Source: Chamaea fasciata (Eukaryota > Chordata > Aves > Passeriformes > Sylviidae). Taken from it: 64,000 nt of DNA. The notes beneath the pieces were generated by a model. The model was not told the origin of the DNA. It worked only from the letters and a program-made list of their open reading frames with translations, and ran no database searches. Location of the stretch: assembly GCA_029207755.1 (NCBI GenBank), contig JARCOQ010000006.1, positions 26,618,022 to 26,682,021 on the forward strand. The letters run 5' to 3'. Made by a program: the position numbers and the translations under genes. Positions 1 through 10,800 of this stretch are shown here, piece after piece; within the stretch, counting starts at the first letter, position 1; each line of letters starts with the position of its first letter.

Positions 1-3000
1 AAAGGTGCAGAAAATCCTGCTATTGAGAAATACCCTGCTGCACAGCTCATCCTATGAAGTGAGAGGGACAGGAATGGTGTGAGCAGTGCCACCAGGTCAT
101 CACCCTCAGGAAAGCCTCCTAAGAGTGACCACAGGCTGCCTCTCCATCCACATACCGTGTTTTTAACTGGAGGGAATAATATACCTCAACACAAAAGAAT
201 GCTGGGGCAAGTATTTCCCTTCTGAAGATGTGTTAAATAAGAAAGAAAGAAAGCAGATGCTTTTCAAAGTTTTCTTTATAAAGGAGAAGGCATGGACCCT
301 GGGGTAGGGTTTCCTCAACACCCATATAGACCCTTACAATGGTGAGAGACATTGGGCAGGTGTGGCTACATCCCACCACCTCCCAGGGGTTCCTCAAGGT
401 AGATCTCACAGGTTTCTCTTGTTCTTCTGTCAGATATTTCCATGGGCTTCTCCTCAAGAGGGAAGCCTCCCTAGCCTACCACATGCTGCTCTTCATGATT
501 TGGCAAAGAGCAAGGACAGGAATAACATCTGTGTCATGATCTTTGCTAAGGGAAGGACAACAGAGAATAGCCAGGGAAGTGGTTTTAGTGCAGGTGACAA
601 CATCAGGGGACATGTATTTGCCTCCTGGGAATACCTGTAATTATCAGACTTCTAACAGAAAACTAAAAATAGTGGCACTCGACATCTATCCCATAAAGTG
701 CCACTACAACACATCCACACACCTCTCTTTCCTACCTGTGTGGCACTCAGCTGAAGTGCAAAGCTCTGGGACAGCCTTTTCTCCTTCTTTTCTCCACTTC
801 ACATCTCCTAAAATCTCTTTATTTCTTAGCTGGATTCCAGGCCCTGCCTCTCCAGATGGATTTTGTGCTATGCTGTAATCCCTATTCTCCAAGGAGCCTG
901 TTCCACATTTAGGAACAAAAATGCCCTGGAACTAAAGCAAACCTCAGCAATGCAATACAAATAATATAACCTTTGAACAGAGTAGAAGGGAAGAGATGGA
1001 TTGTGTGTGAGAGAGGTCAGTGTGAATCCCAGCATCCTTATTCTTCCTCTTGTGCCAGCACCAGGGACAGTAACTGCATCCCCTACTGTCCTCCAGCTCT
1101 TTTCTCGTTGCTAGAAAACCCATCATTCCACTCTTCCTCCTCAGCTGGTATCTTTAGTGGCTGACAGCCAAGAAAATAATGAGTCCTGATTGAGGCCAGT
1201 ATTTGTACTCAACCAACAACCAAAGATAGTGTGATAATGCAAAAAATGCTTTCTGCCTACTACGGTCTGGTTTAGAGCCATGGTGCAAGCCATCAGATAC
1301 ACTAGACACAGCAAGGACTCTTCAGTCAGCTGTGGGGATAGATTTACAAAGCTGCTTGTTTGGGGTACAAAAGTTCTGTGGCAGTTAACCTGTGCCCCTG
1401 GGTGTCAGGCCATTCTGGACACCAGTGGCTTATCTGTTTCGCTCATAAAACTTTGCATTAAAAATGTCCAAGTGTCCAAGCAACTGAAGTAGAAATCTGT
1501 AGGTCATAACAATTGTATAAACTGATTAAACAGGACTGAAAACAGTATTTCGCTTTTTCTTTCAACTGCTGTTACTAGAAAGGACCTTGAATCCATCCCA
1601 CTGATTAGTATATCAATGCCTTGTGCAGCATCCAGCAGCAGCCAGAGGCACTACATACACGTGGAGGAGAAGGAGAAATTCCTGAAAGGAGGTCAAACTG
1701 CCTGGTGCCCTTTTGGATTGTGTCAGCCCCAGTAAATCCCACTTTCTGTTGCCCTGGCAGAGACGGAGTGGTGTGGGAGGCCCTGAGCACTGGCTCCTGG
1801 CAGCAGGATGCCAGATAGCATCCAGGGCTGGGCACTGGAAATGGGATGTGCACCTCCCATTGCTGCCAACTGAAGACGCACGTCCAAGCCCCAGCCCACA
1901 CCCACTCCATTAGAACAACTGCTGACATTCAGCACAACTAACATCTCTGTGGGTTAGAAGGCTAAATAAATAAGAGATGAATAGCTAACGTACATCATAG
2001 CCCTTTATCCTGGGAGAATCAGTGAACCTGAATTCCCCAAGAAAAGCAAGTAGGCTGCATCTGTGCCTGTGCTCTGATTAATCTCATTGGTTTGTTTTCC
2101 TGGAAACTAGATGTCCCAGATGCCATTGTTTCCATTATAAGTGTTCATCTGCCCTGTTTTGAGCTTGATTGCTCCTGTAGCCTGCTTGACTTAACTGTTT
2201 TTTGTTTGTTGTTTGTGGCTTTTTTTTTAAATTAAAATTCTTAAACAAAATGCCAGCAAATTGAAATGAGGACATAGCTGCAACCCTCAACATTAGATTT
2301 GTTAAATGTTTAAAAACACCTACAGCATACAGAAATCCTAAGCTCTTGTACACAGTGTGACTAAATTATTAATAGTTGCCATGCACATGACACAAGGATT
2401 TCAAAAGGGGACTTTGTGTTTCTGCAAAACACTGCTATTTTTGTCTGACAGTAGAGACAAAATCATTTAAAAATTAGTCTCTTTGGTACTAATCACAACT
2501 GTTTCTAAAACATTCCCACTGTAGACATAACACAGTCATTTTTCATTTTTGAGAGAATTAGACATTTCATTCATTATCTCAATGAAGATCTTGAAAGTTT
2601 ACAATTTGTTAAAATACAAACAACACATAATGAAGAAAACATAGTGAAACAAGTATCTATTTCTAGTCATAAAAGCTCTACCAACTAGTGCAATCCATTC
2701 AAGCACAAATGAAAGTAGTAACATTTACAGAAGATACCATGGAATATTTGTTTTATGGGTTGGAACGACCATCTATGGGGTCGTTCAAGGTGGGTTTTTT
2801 TAAAACATGAAGATATATGAATGGATTTCTACAGTTAAATTTGCTTTACAGAAAAAATAACATTCTGCTGTGGGCAAAAACAGAAATACGCAGAAATTCT
2901 CTCCTGTCTCAAGTGAATTATTTCTGGTGAAAGGCTTCTCAGCATTTTGCTACAGGCATACAGCTTTACACACAGAACATTATGCATGTACACAGACAGT

Positions 3001-3424
3001 GCTCTACTGGGGCTGTCTGTCCTGATGCCCTCCCCTCTACCCAGATCCCCACAAGGCTACTTACAGGAAATAAAGGAAAAACACAGATTCAGAAATGGAA
3101 ATAAACCCCAAACCAACAAACACCTAAAACATCGGCACAGAAAAAGAAGTTGATAAGGAAAAAAGCAGCTTCACTCTGTATGTCTCCTTCACTCTGCTGC
3201 TTCCAAAGCAGAAAACAATGGGGATGTACTGCTATTATTAGCCCCTAGATGGGAAGCAGCACGGTGTGAAGCTGTTGGCAAGACGTTGCAGGATTTTCTT
3301 CACACATATGCACAGGCACAGACACACAGGCAGACAGACCCCCCAAAACACTCATGGCGAGCCCCTTCCCGCCACTCGGGTGAGACAGACAGACAGAGAG
3401 CACGATGTCGGCGCGACTGTGCGT
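1..3424 (-). other. LNX1: LNX1 intron downstream of the alternative first exon (partial)
   Basis: No exon encoding the expected continuation (CKGASH and the NPAY region) is present, so the next LNX1 exon lies beyond the left edge. The stretch is AT-rich and without recognised mobile elements. It holds a short imperfect inverted repeat at 2,763-2,786 and a CpG-rich patch at 3,358-3,437 next to the donor. Confidence 0.7.
2763..2786. repeat. Short perfect inverted repeat
   Basis: GAACGACC and GGTCGTTC form 8-bp arms around an 8-nt spacer. The surrounding GGTTGGAA... text loosely resembles a decayed CR1 3' end, but too little remains to assign it. Confidence 0.5.
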
Positions 3425-3430
3425 ACTCAC
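3425..3430 (-). promoter_or_regulatory. LNX1: 5' splice site of the alternative LNX1 first exon
   Basis: The minus strand reads GAGCT then GTGAGT, a strong donor. It leaves two bases of the last codon, matching the phase of the RING exon donor. Confidence 0.85.
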
Positions 3431-3522
3431 AGCTCGGAGTACAAGAAGTGCAGGTTGCCCACATTGTCTATGTAGTTTGCAGGACTTAGCCAAGGTAGGA
3501 CCAGTAACAGAAGAGCCTTCAT
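3431..3522 (-). CDS. LNX1: LNX1 alternative first coding exon (RING-less isoform), partial CDS
   Basis: Encodes 30 residues plus two bases, beginning MKALLLLVLPWLSPANY and ending HFLYSE(L). As I recall it, the human RING-less LNX1 isoform starts with essentially this same peptide and then runs into the shared CKGASH sequence. That isoform lacks ubiquitin ligase activity but keeps the NPAY and PDZ parts. The ATG at 3,522 is the first in this frame for over 120 nt. It has A at -3 and A at +4, a fair Kozak context. The exon ends at 3,431 and is followed by donor GTGAGT (3,430-3,425). Residues 3-12 are strongly hydrophobic and look like a signal peptide core, which is odd for a scaffold described as cytosolic. 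The exon lies in the intron downstream of the RING exon and needs its own promoter. Confidence 0.92.
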
Positions 3523-4100
3523 TTTCAGTGCAGTGCTGGCACTGCTGCTAGGTTTCCTCCTTCCCACCGTCTCTCTGTGCTGGTGGGACACACAACGAGA
3601 AGCTTTCGTGCCAGCCAAGCCCTGTCTAAGCAAGCCTTTCCATTTCAACGCAATGGTAGCACATTATGAATCGAGCTTAAATCCCTGAAACGAAGCTACA
3701 CTGCAAAAAATCATTGACCTGTAAGAGGATTACTCGATCTGACTCTCGGATGGGTAGATGTGAGGGTTTAGGGACAGCACAGCGTGGTTGGCGAGACAGT
3801 GACTTATGCTGCAGAGGAGAGCGATGCTCGGGGAAGAGACCTGCCTCCTGCAGGATTCAGAGTGGTTCTTCAGAGGCAGCTGGTATGTTTACATCACTGC
3901 CCACAAGCAGATGGGTTACGAGCTAAACTGCATCACAGAAGGGTGTAGCTGTCTGACAAGGGGGGGAAAAATGCCCCCCGTGGAGTTTTGTAGCAGGCGA
4001 TATCAGAAGACCACACCTTTTTAAAGTAAAACACTGCAAAAGATCACAGCCAACTGCTGGCTGTTTGCATCTCAGCCTGAATTCCCTAAATCCAGTCAGA
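3523..4100 (-). promoter_or_regulatory. LNX1: Inferred promoter and 5' UTR region of the RING-less LNX1 transcript
   Basis: The alternative first exon must be transcribed from a start in this stretch unless a further upstream exon exists. A TATA-like TTTAAAAAGG on the minus strand lies around 4,018-4,027. A TTTTTTGCAG with its AG at 3,702-3,701 could instead be an acceptor if there is another leader exon. No CpG island is present here; a CpG-dense patch lies just downstream of the exon at 3,358-3,437. Exact start unknown. Confidence 0.3.
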
Positions 4101-7100
4101 TGTTTTTGTACAAACATAAATCATGTAATAATCCAAGGACATGACTCTTCTCAGGGTTTTTTTTGAAGGATGCAAGAGCAAATATTTTAAATAAGGATGC
4201 TTTCAGTGGACTGCTCCATGGTAACCGGTGTTTAAAAAAAATGGTAAAGTTCCCTCATCAATTACAAAGCATAAAACAGCAAGCTCACCTTGTCCCATCA
4301 GTGACCTCATCCCTGATCAGGGCAAGCTTATGTTTTCTCTCTGAGAAGCAGGACTGGTTTGAACCTGGATAATGCAAGTAATGTGAGGACTTCTGACCAC
4401 CCTGGTGACCCTAGCAGCGTCTACTTTAATTTATTCACCGAGGACACAATATTGTTCTATGGAAATATCAGGTGGGCTCTGAACTGTTCTCACTGCAGAC
4501 ACCAAATATTTATGATTATTATCGTATTTGTTTTATTAGCAAAATCACGCATTTCCCCTTCCCTCTATTGATTCACCAGAGTTAAAGAGAACAGCATCAG
4601 CTAAGTCTGTTTAACCTGTCCCTGGGCATGATAGAGCACAACATCCTTCTCTTTGCCATTAACTGGAGATGGGGTGGCAAGAGAGGTTTCTGCATTTCCG
4701 ACAAATTAGGCAGAGGCATAAGATACCTTAGGTGATAATTAATGCTATGCTTAAAAAAAAATAAAGATGCTGTGCAGTGTGTGTAAGCGCAAGGATGTAG
4801 AAGTCAACCTTTAGGGATAACTCAGAATGTTCCCTCCTATTTCTTCCCTCAAGTGGTAATGACAGTGAGGTTGCAGTACCTATCGTCTATAAAGCTGAAA
4901 CCCCCAACAGCAGAAGTTCCCTGTGGTTTCCTATTCTCCTGTCTCTGCCCTTTGGCCTTAAGATAACTCAGCCCTCCCAAGCATTCTGAGGAAAGCAAAT
5001 CCATGTCATGAGTAGCAAAGAAGAAAAATGTCCACCCTATGTAGCAATGCTTTATACTTCACTACATTAGAGGTTTAGGGTAGAAAGACCCTACTCCACT
5101 TCTCCAGTCTTCTGCTCCTGGGGTTTGCAAACCTGGGACTTGATGCAGAGAACCTGATACAGGGAAGAGAGAACAGCAAGAGAGGGTGGGAATACATTAC
5201 CAAGACAATTCTTTCTATCTCTGCTTGGGCTCAGGCCAAGCAAGCCAGAAGCACAGGAGATTGAAGATCCTGAGGGGAAGATCCAGGCCAAGCCACTGAC
5301 AGTCAACAGTAAGTGCTAGAATAAAACCTGCCAGGCCTTTACAGGACCAAATCATTGTTTATAGCTCTGCAATTCTGTAAGATATGTAGTGAAGAGTACC
5401 TTTACTACCACCTTAAGGAAAAGAAACTAAGACACGGGAGTGAATTCCATATTTCCACGTAGGAGAATCAACACTAGAAAGCAGAAGTTGTGGTAGCTGT
5501 GTGGCTTCCATGTAACAAACAATATTCCAATTCGCTTACTTCTTGGGGGTTGGCGGTGAATTGGGAATGGGTGTCCTGCTAATTTTATGTCCACAGCATC
5601 ATCATGTCAAAAAAAATGAATACAAACAGAAAGATCTAATTCACACTGAATTCAGCTATATGTATAGCAAAGGGAAAGGGCATTTACACATTTCAAGATT
5701 TTGTGGTTGGAATCTGTAGAGAAATATAATTTCAGTGACAGCAGGTCACAGAAGACTGACAGTCCCCTTACCTGCATTTCTGTTGAAATTGACATTTGAG
5801 GCCTGTTAGAGAAGTACTGACCTAAGACAGAAAATAATGAGTAACTTTGTTATTTTGTCCCCTTAGCCACACACAGTGGAACTCCCAGAGCACTTCTGGC
5901 CCGGGGTTGGGGCCTGCTCCCACCGTCTCTTGCACCATGAGCCAGAAGCACCCTCACAGGGGAAAGTCAGGTCCAGAAGTGTGGGGACAAGGGCACCCAA
6001 ATCCAAAACCACCAAACCTCCAGCATGTGGAAAGTGGTCTCATGACCTTCACAAGGAATCAATAAGCCCATTGTTAAAGTTTGTGGGGTTTTTTTGTTCT
6101 AGGAATGCAAAATCATCACATTTTTTTGTTGGTTAGGCCACCATAACTTCGTGAATATCTTCAAGTGAATAAATTCCTAGTGAGAATCCAGGTGCTTCAA
6201 GAAATGAGGTCTCCAGTGCAAATGAGGACATGTTTGAATGGCAGGCTGCAGAGCCATTTCCGGTTGCAGGCTCACAGACTGTGAAGTGCACAGTATGTGA
6301 ACACACCTCCACCCTCTGGCTCACCAGCCTGCTCACCAGTGATGCTCTTGGTCCTCAGTACTGACATGTCTGTGCAGGAATGTGCCCCCAGCAGCAGTCT
6401 GGAGCCCTGTGCTGGCTGCTCAAGGCTTCCTTCACACTGCACATGCAGAAGTAGACCCAGCAACATGATTTACACCTGCAAACTTCACAGGAAGTAATTT
6501 CACCGGGCAAGAGATACAGCTCACAGAAAAGGGCACATCTTAGACCCCATCTCTTCTCAGACCTATTACACAGACTGTGCCAAAGTGTTAGTCTGCTGTC
6601 AGAAATCACAGCCCTGAAAGTACTTCTTTACCTTTCTGCCTTCCTTACAAAAGGCAGATCATGCAAGACAAAAGAAGTAGCACATGCTACTCTGAAAATC
6701 AGAGAATCACTCAGTTCTCTCATTGCAGAGGAACCAAAACACTCCCTGGAGAGATCTCTCCCAGAGACAGGATGGAGGATGTCCTGGTTACCAAGAGGGA
6801 AAAGGCTGGAGGGGGAGTCCAGCCAAACTATTTCACTGTTTCTCTGTGAGCCCCATGGTGCCCTGGGTAAATGCTCACCTGGAAGAAAGGAACACTCAGG
6901 TTCAAAGACCAATACCAAACCGGAATATTTTCTGCTCTACTTCTCATGTAGGTCATTTGTGATTCAAAAAAGGTTTGAAGAAAGGGCAATTATAAAACCC
7001 TTAATGTGCTATTAAAATATTTATAATAGCTCAGCTTCCCAAAACACGCAGATGTCTTTGGACCACATACACACTGTCATTGTGCAGCTAACCACAAGGT

Positions 7101-7376
7101 ATTCACCTGGTATTCAGAACTGTAAATGATAACATGAAGTACTTTACATGCATTGATGCATTTGATTCTAAAAAAGGGTAAGACATAGCCTATATTTTGG
7201 ACTATAAATGGACTAAATTCAGCTCTAAATTAATGATACTCCTTGGGACTAAAATCAACAACTCTTTCTTTACATTAACTGTGTATTTTGATCAGTATTA
7301 ATTGAAAATATTTTTCCTCTACTCAAAAAAAAAAAAAAAGAAAGAAAAAAGAGTGAAAAAATGTCTATCAACAACA
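4101..7376 (-). other. LNX1: LNX1 intron between RING exon and alternative first exon
   Basis: Intronic for the long transcript and upstream flank for the short one. No further exon or recognised repeat was seen. An A-rich run at 7,325-7,360, T-rich on the coding strand, sits shortly after the RING exon donor. Confidence 0.65.
7325..7360. repeat. A-rich simple repeat
   Basis: A homopolymer-rich tract of A with a few G interruptions. Read on the LNX1 strand it is a T-rich tract starting about 20 nt after the RING exon donor. Confidence 0.85.
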
Positions 7377-7382
7377 ACTTAC
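7377..7382 (-). promoter_or_regulatory. LNX1: 5' splice site of the LNX1 RING exon
   Basis: The minus strand reads CAAACGCA then GTAAGT, an almost ideal donor. The exon is left with two bases of a split codon. That is the same phase as the donor of the alternative first exon at 3,430-3,425, so both can splice to one common acceptor. Confidence 0.85.
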
Positions 7383-7768
7383 TGCGTTTGGAAATGTTGT
7401 TCAAGGTGACCACGTTGCACAACCTCTGAGCAGTGTTCTGTGAAAGGGCAGCTAACCATTAGCTTATCCAGGAGGTTATTCACTAGTATGCTGGACTTCC
7501 TGCACGTCTGGAGAATCACAAGCTTGCGGTCCATGGGGCAGAAGTCTTTTTCCACAAGGAAGTTTGTAAGGCAGGCTGTGCAGAAGGTGTGACCGCAGAG
7601 CGTGTCTAATGGCTGAAGCAAAGGTTGCAGGCAAATGTGGCATATCAGATCATCATCTACTTCTTCGGTGTAGCTGTACAAGTGGTTTTCTTCTGGTAAA
7701 TGTGCTTGGCCGCAGGTGACACAGAGTGGCAGGGAGCTATCCTCCATTTCTTCTTCTTTCTGGCTCAT
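7383..7768 (-). CDS. LNX1: LNX1 RING-finger exon (first coding exon of the long isoform), partial CDS
   Basis: Encodes the N-terminal 128 residues plus two bases of LNX1, a RING-type E3 ubiquitin ligase known to ubiquitinate Numb. The layout is zinc finger, RING, zinc finger. A first Cys pair is C16/C19. The RING is of the C3HC3D type: C43, C46, C58, H60, C63, C66, C77, D80. A second finger follows with C107, C113, H121 and H125. The stretch [15 protein letters not shown] fits LNX1 better than its paralogue LNX2. The start at 7,768 is fixed by an in-frame TGA at 7,787-7,789, six codons upstream. The exon ends after two bases of a codon at 7,383, followed by donor GTAAGT (7,382-7,377). The NPAY motif and the four PDZ domains of the family are encoded further downstream and lie outside the window. 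Identity is from recalled family sequence and is very secure. Confidence 0.96.
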
Positions 7769-7863
7769 AATCGGAATTGATGCAATTCAGAAGGGGGCAG
7801 GTGGGAATACCCAACCCGTTTTCTATTTGTGAGAGCTGTAGCAAGGCCTGTGTGCCGTCAAAA
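7769..7863 (-). other. LNX1: LNX1 RING exon 5' UTR portion
   Basis: On the minus strand a long pyrimidine tract ends in CCCCACAG with the AG at 7,865-7,864, a strong acceptor match. It places the exon start at 7,863 and gives a 5' UTR of about 95 nt before the ATG. No better AG lies between this site and the start codon. The UTR carries an in-frame TGA at 7,789-7,787, so no longer N-terminus can read in from an upstream exon in this frame. The acceptor is inferred from consensus only. Confidence 0.65.
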
Positions 7864-10800
7864 CTGTGGGGAGGAAAGCCAAAGGATTATGTTCTGGGTT
7901 GTGTTTTCTTACCATACTTGCAGTATGTATCTGGATATGAAGCATGATATCAGGTATTAGGAAAGGATTGGGATGGGAGAGTGAAGCAAAGAAGGGGGCA
8001 GAAAAAAAGCAGAAAATTAACTCCATGGACTTATTTTCTCATAAATCTAGCTTAATTTACACAGACACTCATTGTAAATAAAGATACCAAGATAGAGAGA
8101 AATACTACAGGCATTAAATGGCTGAAAACCTTAAGTTAGCATATAATTGCTGTTCCAGTCAGATGATTTGGTAGCCACATTACTTCTGCCAGAAAAGTAG
8201 CATTGTGTGTGGGCAAACACTGCAAGACTGTATGCAGAAACACAGGTAAGAATAAAGATTGCTGGCCAAGTTGCCTGTTCAGCACAGCAAGGGAGAGCAG
8301 CAGCTTCACCTAATAGACACAAGCACACAAACACAATATGTGTAGACAGAGGGAGGATAATTTGGGTCATGAGAATTTAGAGCTTGGGGCCCTGTAGACC
8401 ATGCTCATACTACAGCAGCAATGGACCTGGACCCCTGCATTCAAAGTTTGCCTGCCTGCAGTCAAGTAGTTATAACCATCTGCACCACCATAATCAGTTC
8501 AAAACTTCATTTGCTCAGCAAAGAACCAAACACCCCACATACTGAAGTCCACAGCACAATGCGAAGTAGTACATTGCTTAAAAGAAGGCCTATTCCCTTT
8601 ATAATGTGTAATACAGAAACCCAGTATGTCCCTAACTACAAACCCAATTAGCTCTGGCCACAACACCTGCCTGCTGGTATTTTAAAGATGTAAACTCTGT
8701 GGGTGGCAGGAAAACTGAAAAGTAATTTGTCGTTTTTACTTGATGAACCCCAACTGATTGTTGGAGCACTTATTTCTCATTACTTCTATGTTTATTTTGA
8801 TATACCACTCTGAAAATAAACATGAAGATATAAAATATGCAATGGCCTAATTACTGCTCTGGCTTGAAAATGTAAATCTTATTTGCTTCTCTGCCTTAAC
8901 ACTGTACCCTTGCTTTCAGCTTGACTTAATTTGCTGAGACAATGTGTCAGCCTCAGACACCCATCTCTGAGGGCAAATGAGGGAAAGAATAATAAGAAAA
9001 ATCTGACTATGACAGAGCATATTTTCATATAAATAAACCCTTATTTTTATGCAAAGCTCATGGGCTCTAAACCTGAGAAATTAAACTTTAACATGGCAGG
9101 TTTTTCTGACACGAAGGTAAAATAATAGCCCCACTAACACTATCCAGATGTTTAAATGTCAAACATTCTCTTCAATGTTTTCCTATATCCTATTCTTATG
9201 AAGCAATTATGTTAAGTGCCCGTTTTTGCTTGCAAGAGAGAGTTCTGCATAAGCTCTGTCTCCTGATTAGCAGTAGCTTCACTGGAATTAATATCATTGC
9301 CTGTTAGAACCCTTGCAAATATTTAAAATGCACCAAACTGGGTCAAATGTTTCCTTTTGTAAAAATATTCACCAGAACTTTATGAAAAGCTGTTTGTGAA
9401 GAAATTAACATCTCTCCATAGTGCAGGTAACAGCTGCACCTGATATCTTAATATAGGAATTATTATTCAATTCTACTAAAGCGACACACACCAAAACGAA
9501 ATGAGATAAAGAATTATCAGGGGCTGTGGTGGAGACTATTTGGGAACAGTGAGTGGCTCCTGTAGGGAGCTCTTGGATAACTTCTAGATGAAGTGGGGTG
9601 GCTGTGAGCAGGTGTCCAGCTGCCCTCCATATCCCTCACTCATGGAGGGAACCCATCTGAAGACAACAGGACTGCTTGCAAGAATGGCAACACATGGCTT
9701 GGGAACTTGCACGATTTTAAAAATACAGGTAAAACGAATTAGAAACCAGTGAAGCATGACAAAAATAGCACTGTGCTATAAACTTTGTTTTCTCTTAAAT
9801 TTTCAGAATGCTTTGCACCTGGGGCAACATCGTGCTGTGTCTCCACTGCCCTGTCATGTCCTCCTGTACCACCACACACAGGTACATCCATGTGGGTGCT
9901 CGCCTCATGCACCACACACCAGAATACAGTCAACTCCAGCATTTTGTTGCCTCAAGGATGTTCTCAAGGACAGAATTCTTACTTCTTGCTGGCAGGAGAC
10001 TCAACATACAGCTCCCATCAGCCAACCTGAAAGCTAAAGCCAAAGCCCCGCTCTGAGGAAAGAGCAGCCTGCAGGAACAGGAGGATGGGCATTTGAGCTT
10101 CCCCTTCCTAACCTCATGCCCTGACCCTGAAAGTACTTCTCATCCACTTCCACATGTAAAAGACAGCAAGACCCCTGATGCAAATTAGGTACAGCTGGGA
10201 ACAGTACTACAGCTCCAACGCTACTGCAATTATTTTCATAATGACAACAGAGAAAGAGAGGCATCACTGCCCTAAGGCCATGTTCTGCTGCAGCAAAAAT
10301 GATGAGAGAAGCCCCAGAGGAGGCAAAGTCTGACTGTCCTGGCCATGTTACAGATACTCTTTATCAATCTGACATGCTAATAATGCAATACTAGTGGAAA
10401 AAGGCAGGTGTGGGGAGCTGTACCTGAATTTTATAATGTTTACATAAATTACAAATACTTGCTACAGTGCAGAGAAACAAAATGATCCACATTTATTAGT
10501 AACAGGAACTGAATTTTTAGAACTTGAAATTCAAGTCCTATGACGTCTATTATTTAGAAGAATTTGACTGCATAATAACATAAATTCTAGAAAAAGAAAA
10601 TCTCAGCCCCTTCTGACTAACCTGGTCCACATTCACCCATGAACCCTCATAAACTGCTGGACATATCAAAAAAGGGAGTGACTGCCATCTTTGGGAAGTG
10701 ATTATATCATCAAAAGAGTTAGCATGGAGGATGTGTGATGGAACAGTTACACAGATTCAGTCAGAGGCAGATGTTCTTTGCAATGTTTGCAGTCATTTGT

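Noticed and set aside
3523..3648. N-terminal extension of the short LNX1 isoform upstream of MKALLLL
   Set aside because: The frame is open but has no ATG before 3,522, and the recalled mammalian isoform starts at the same methionine.
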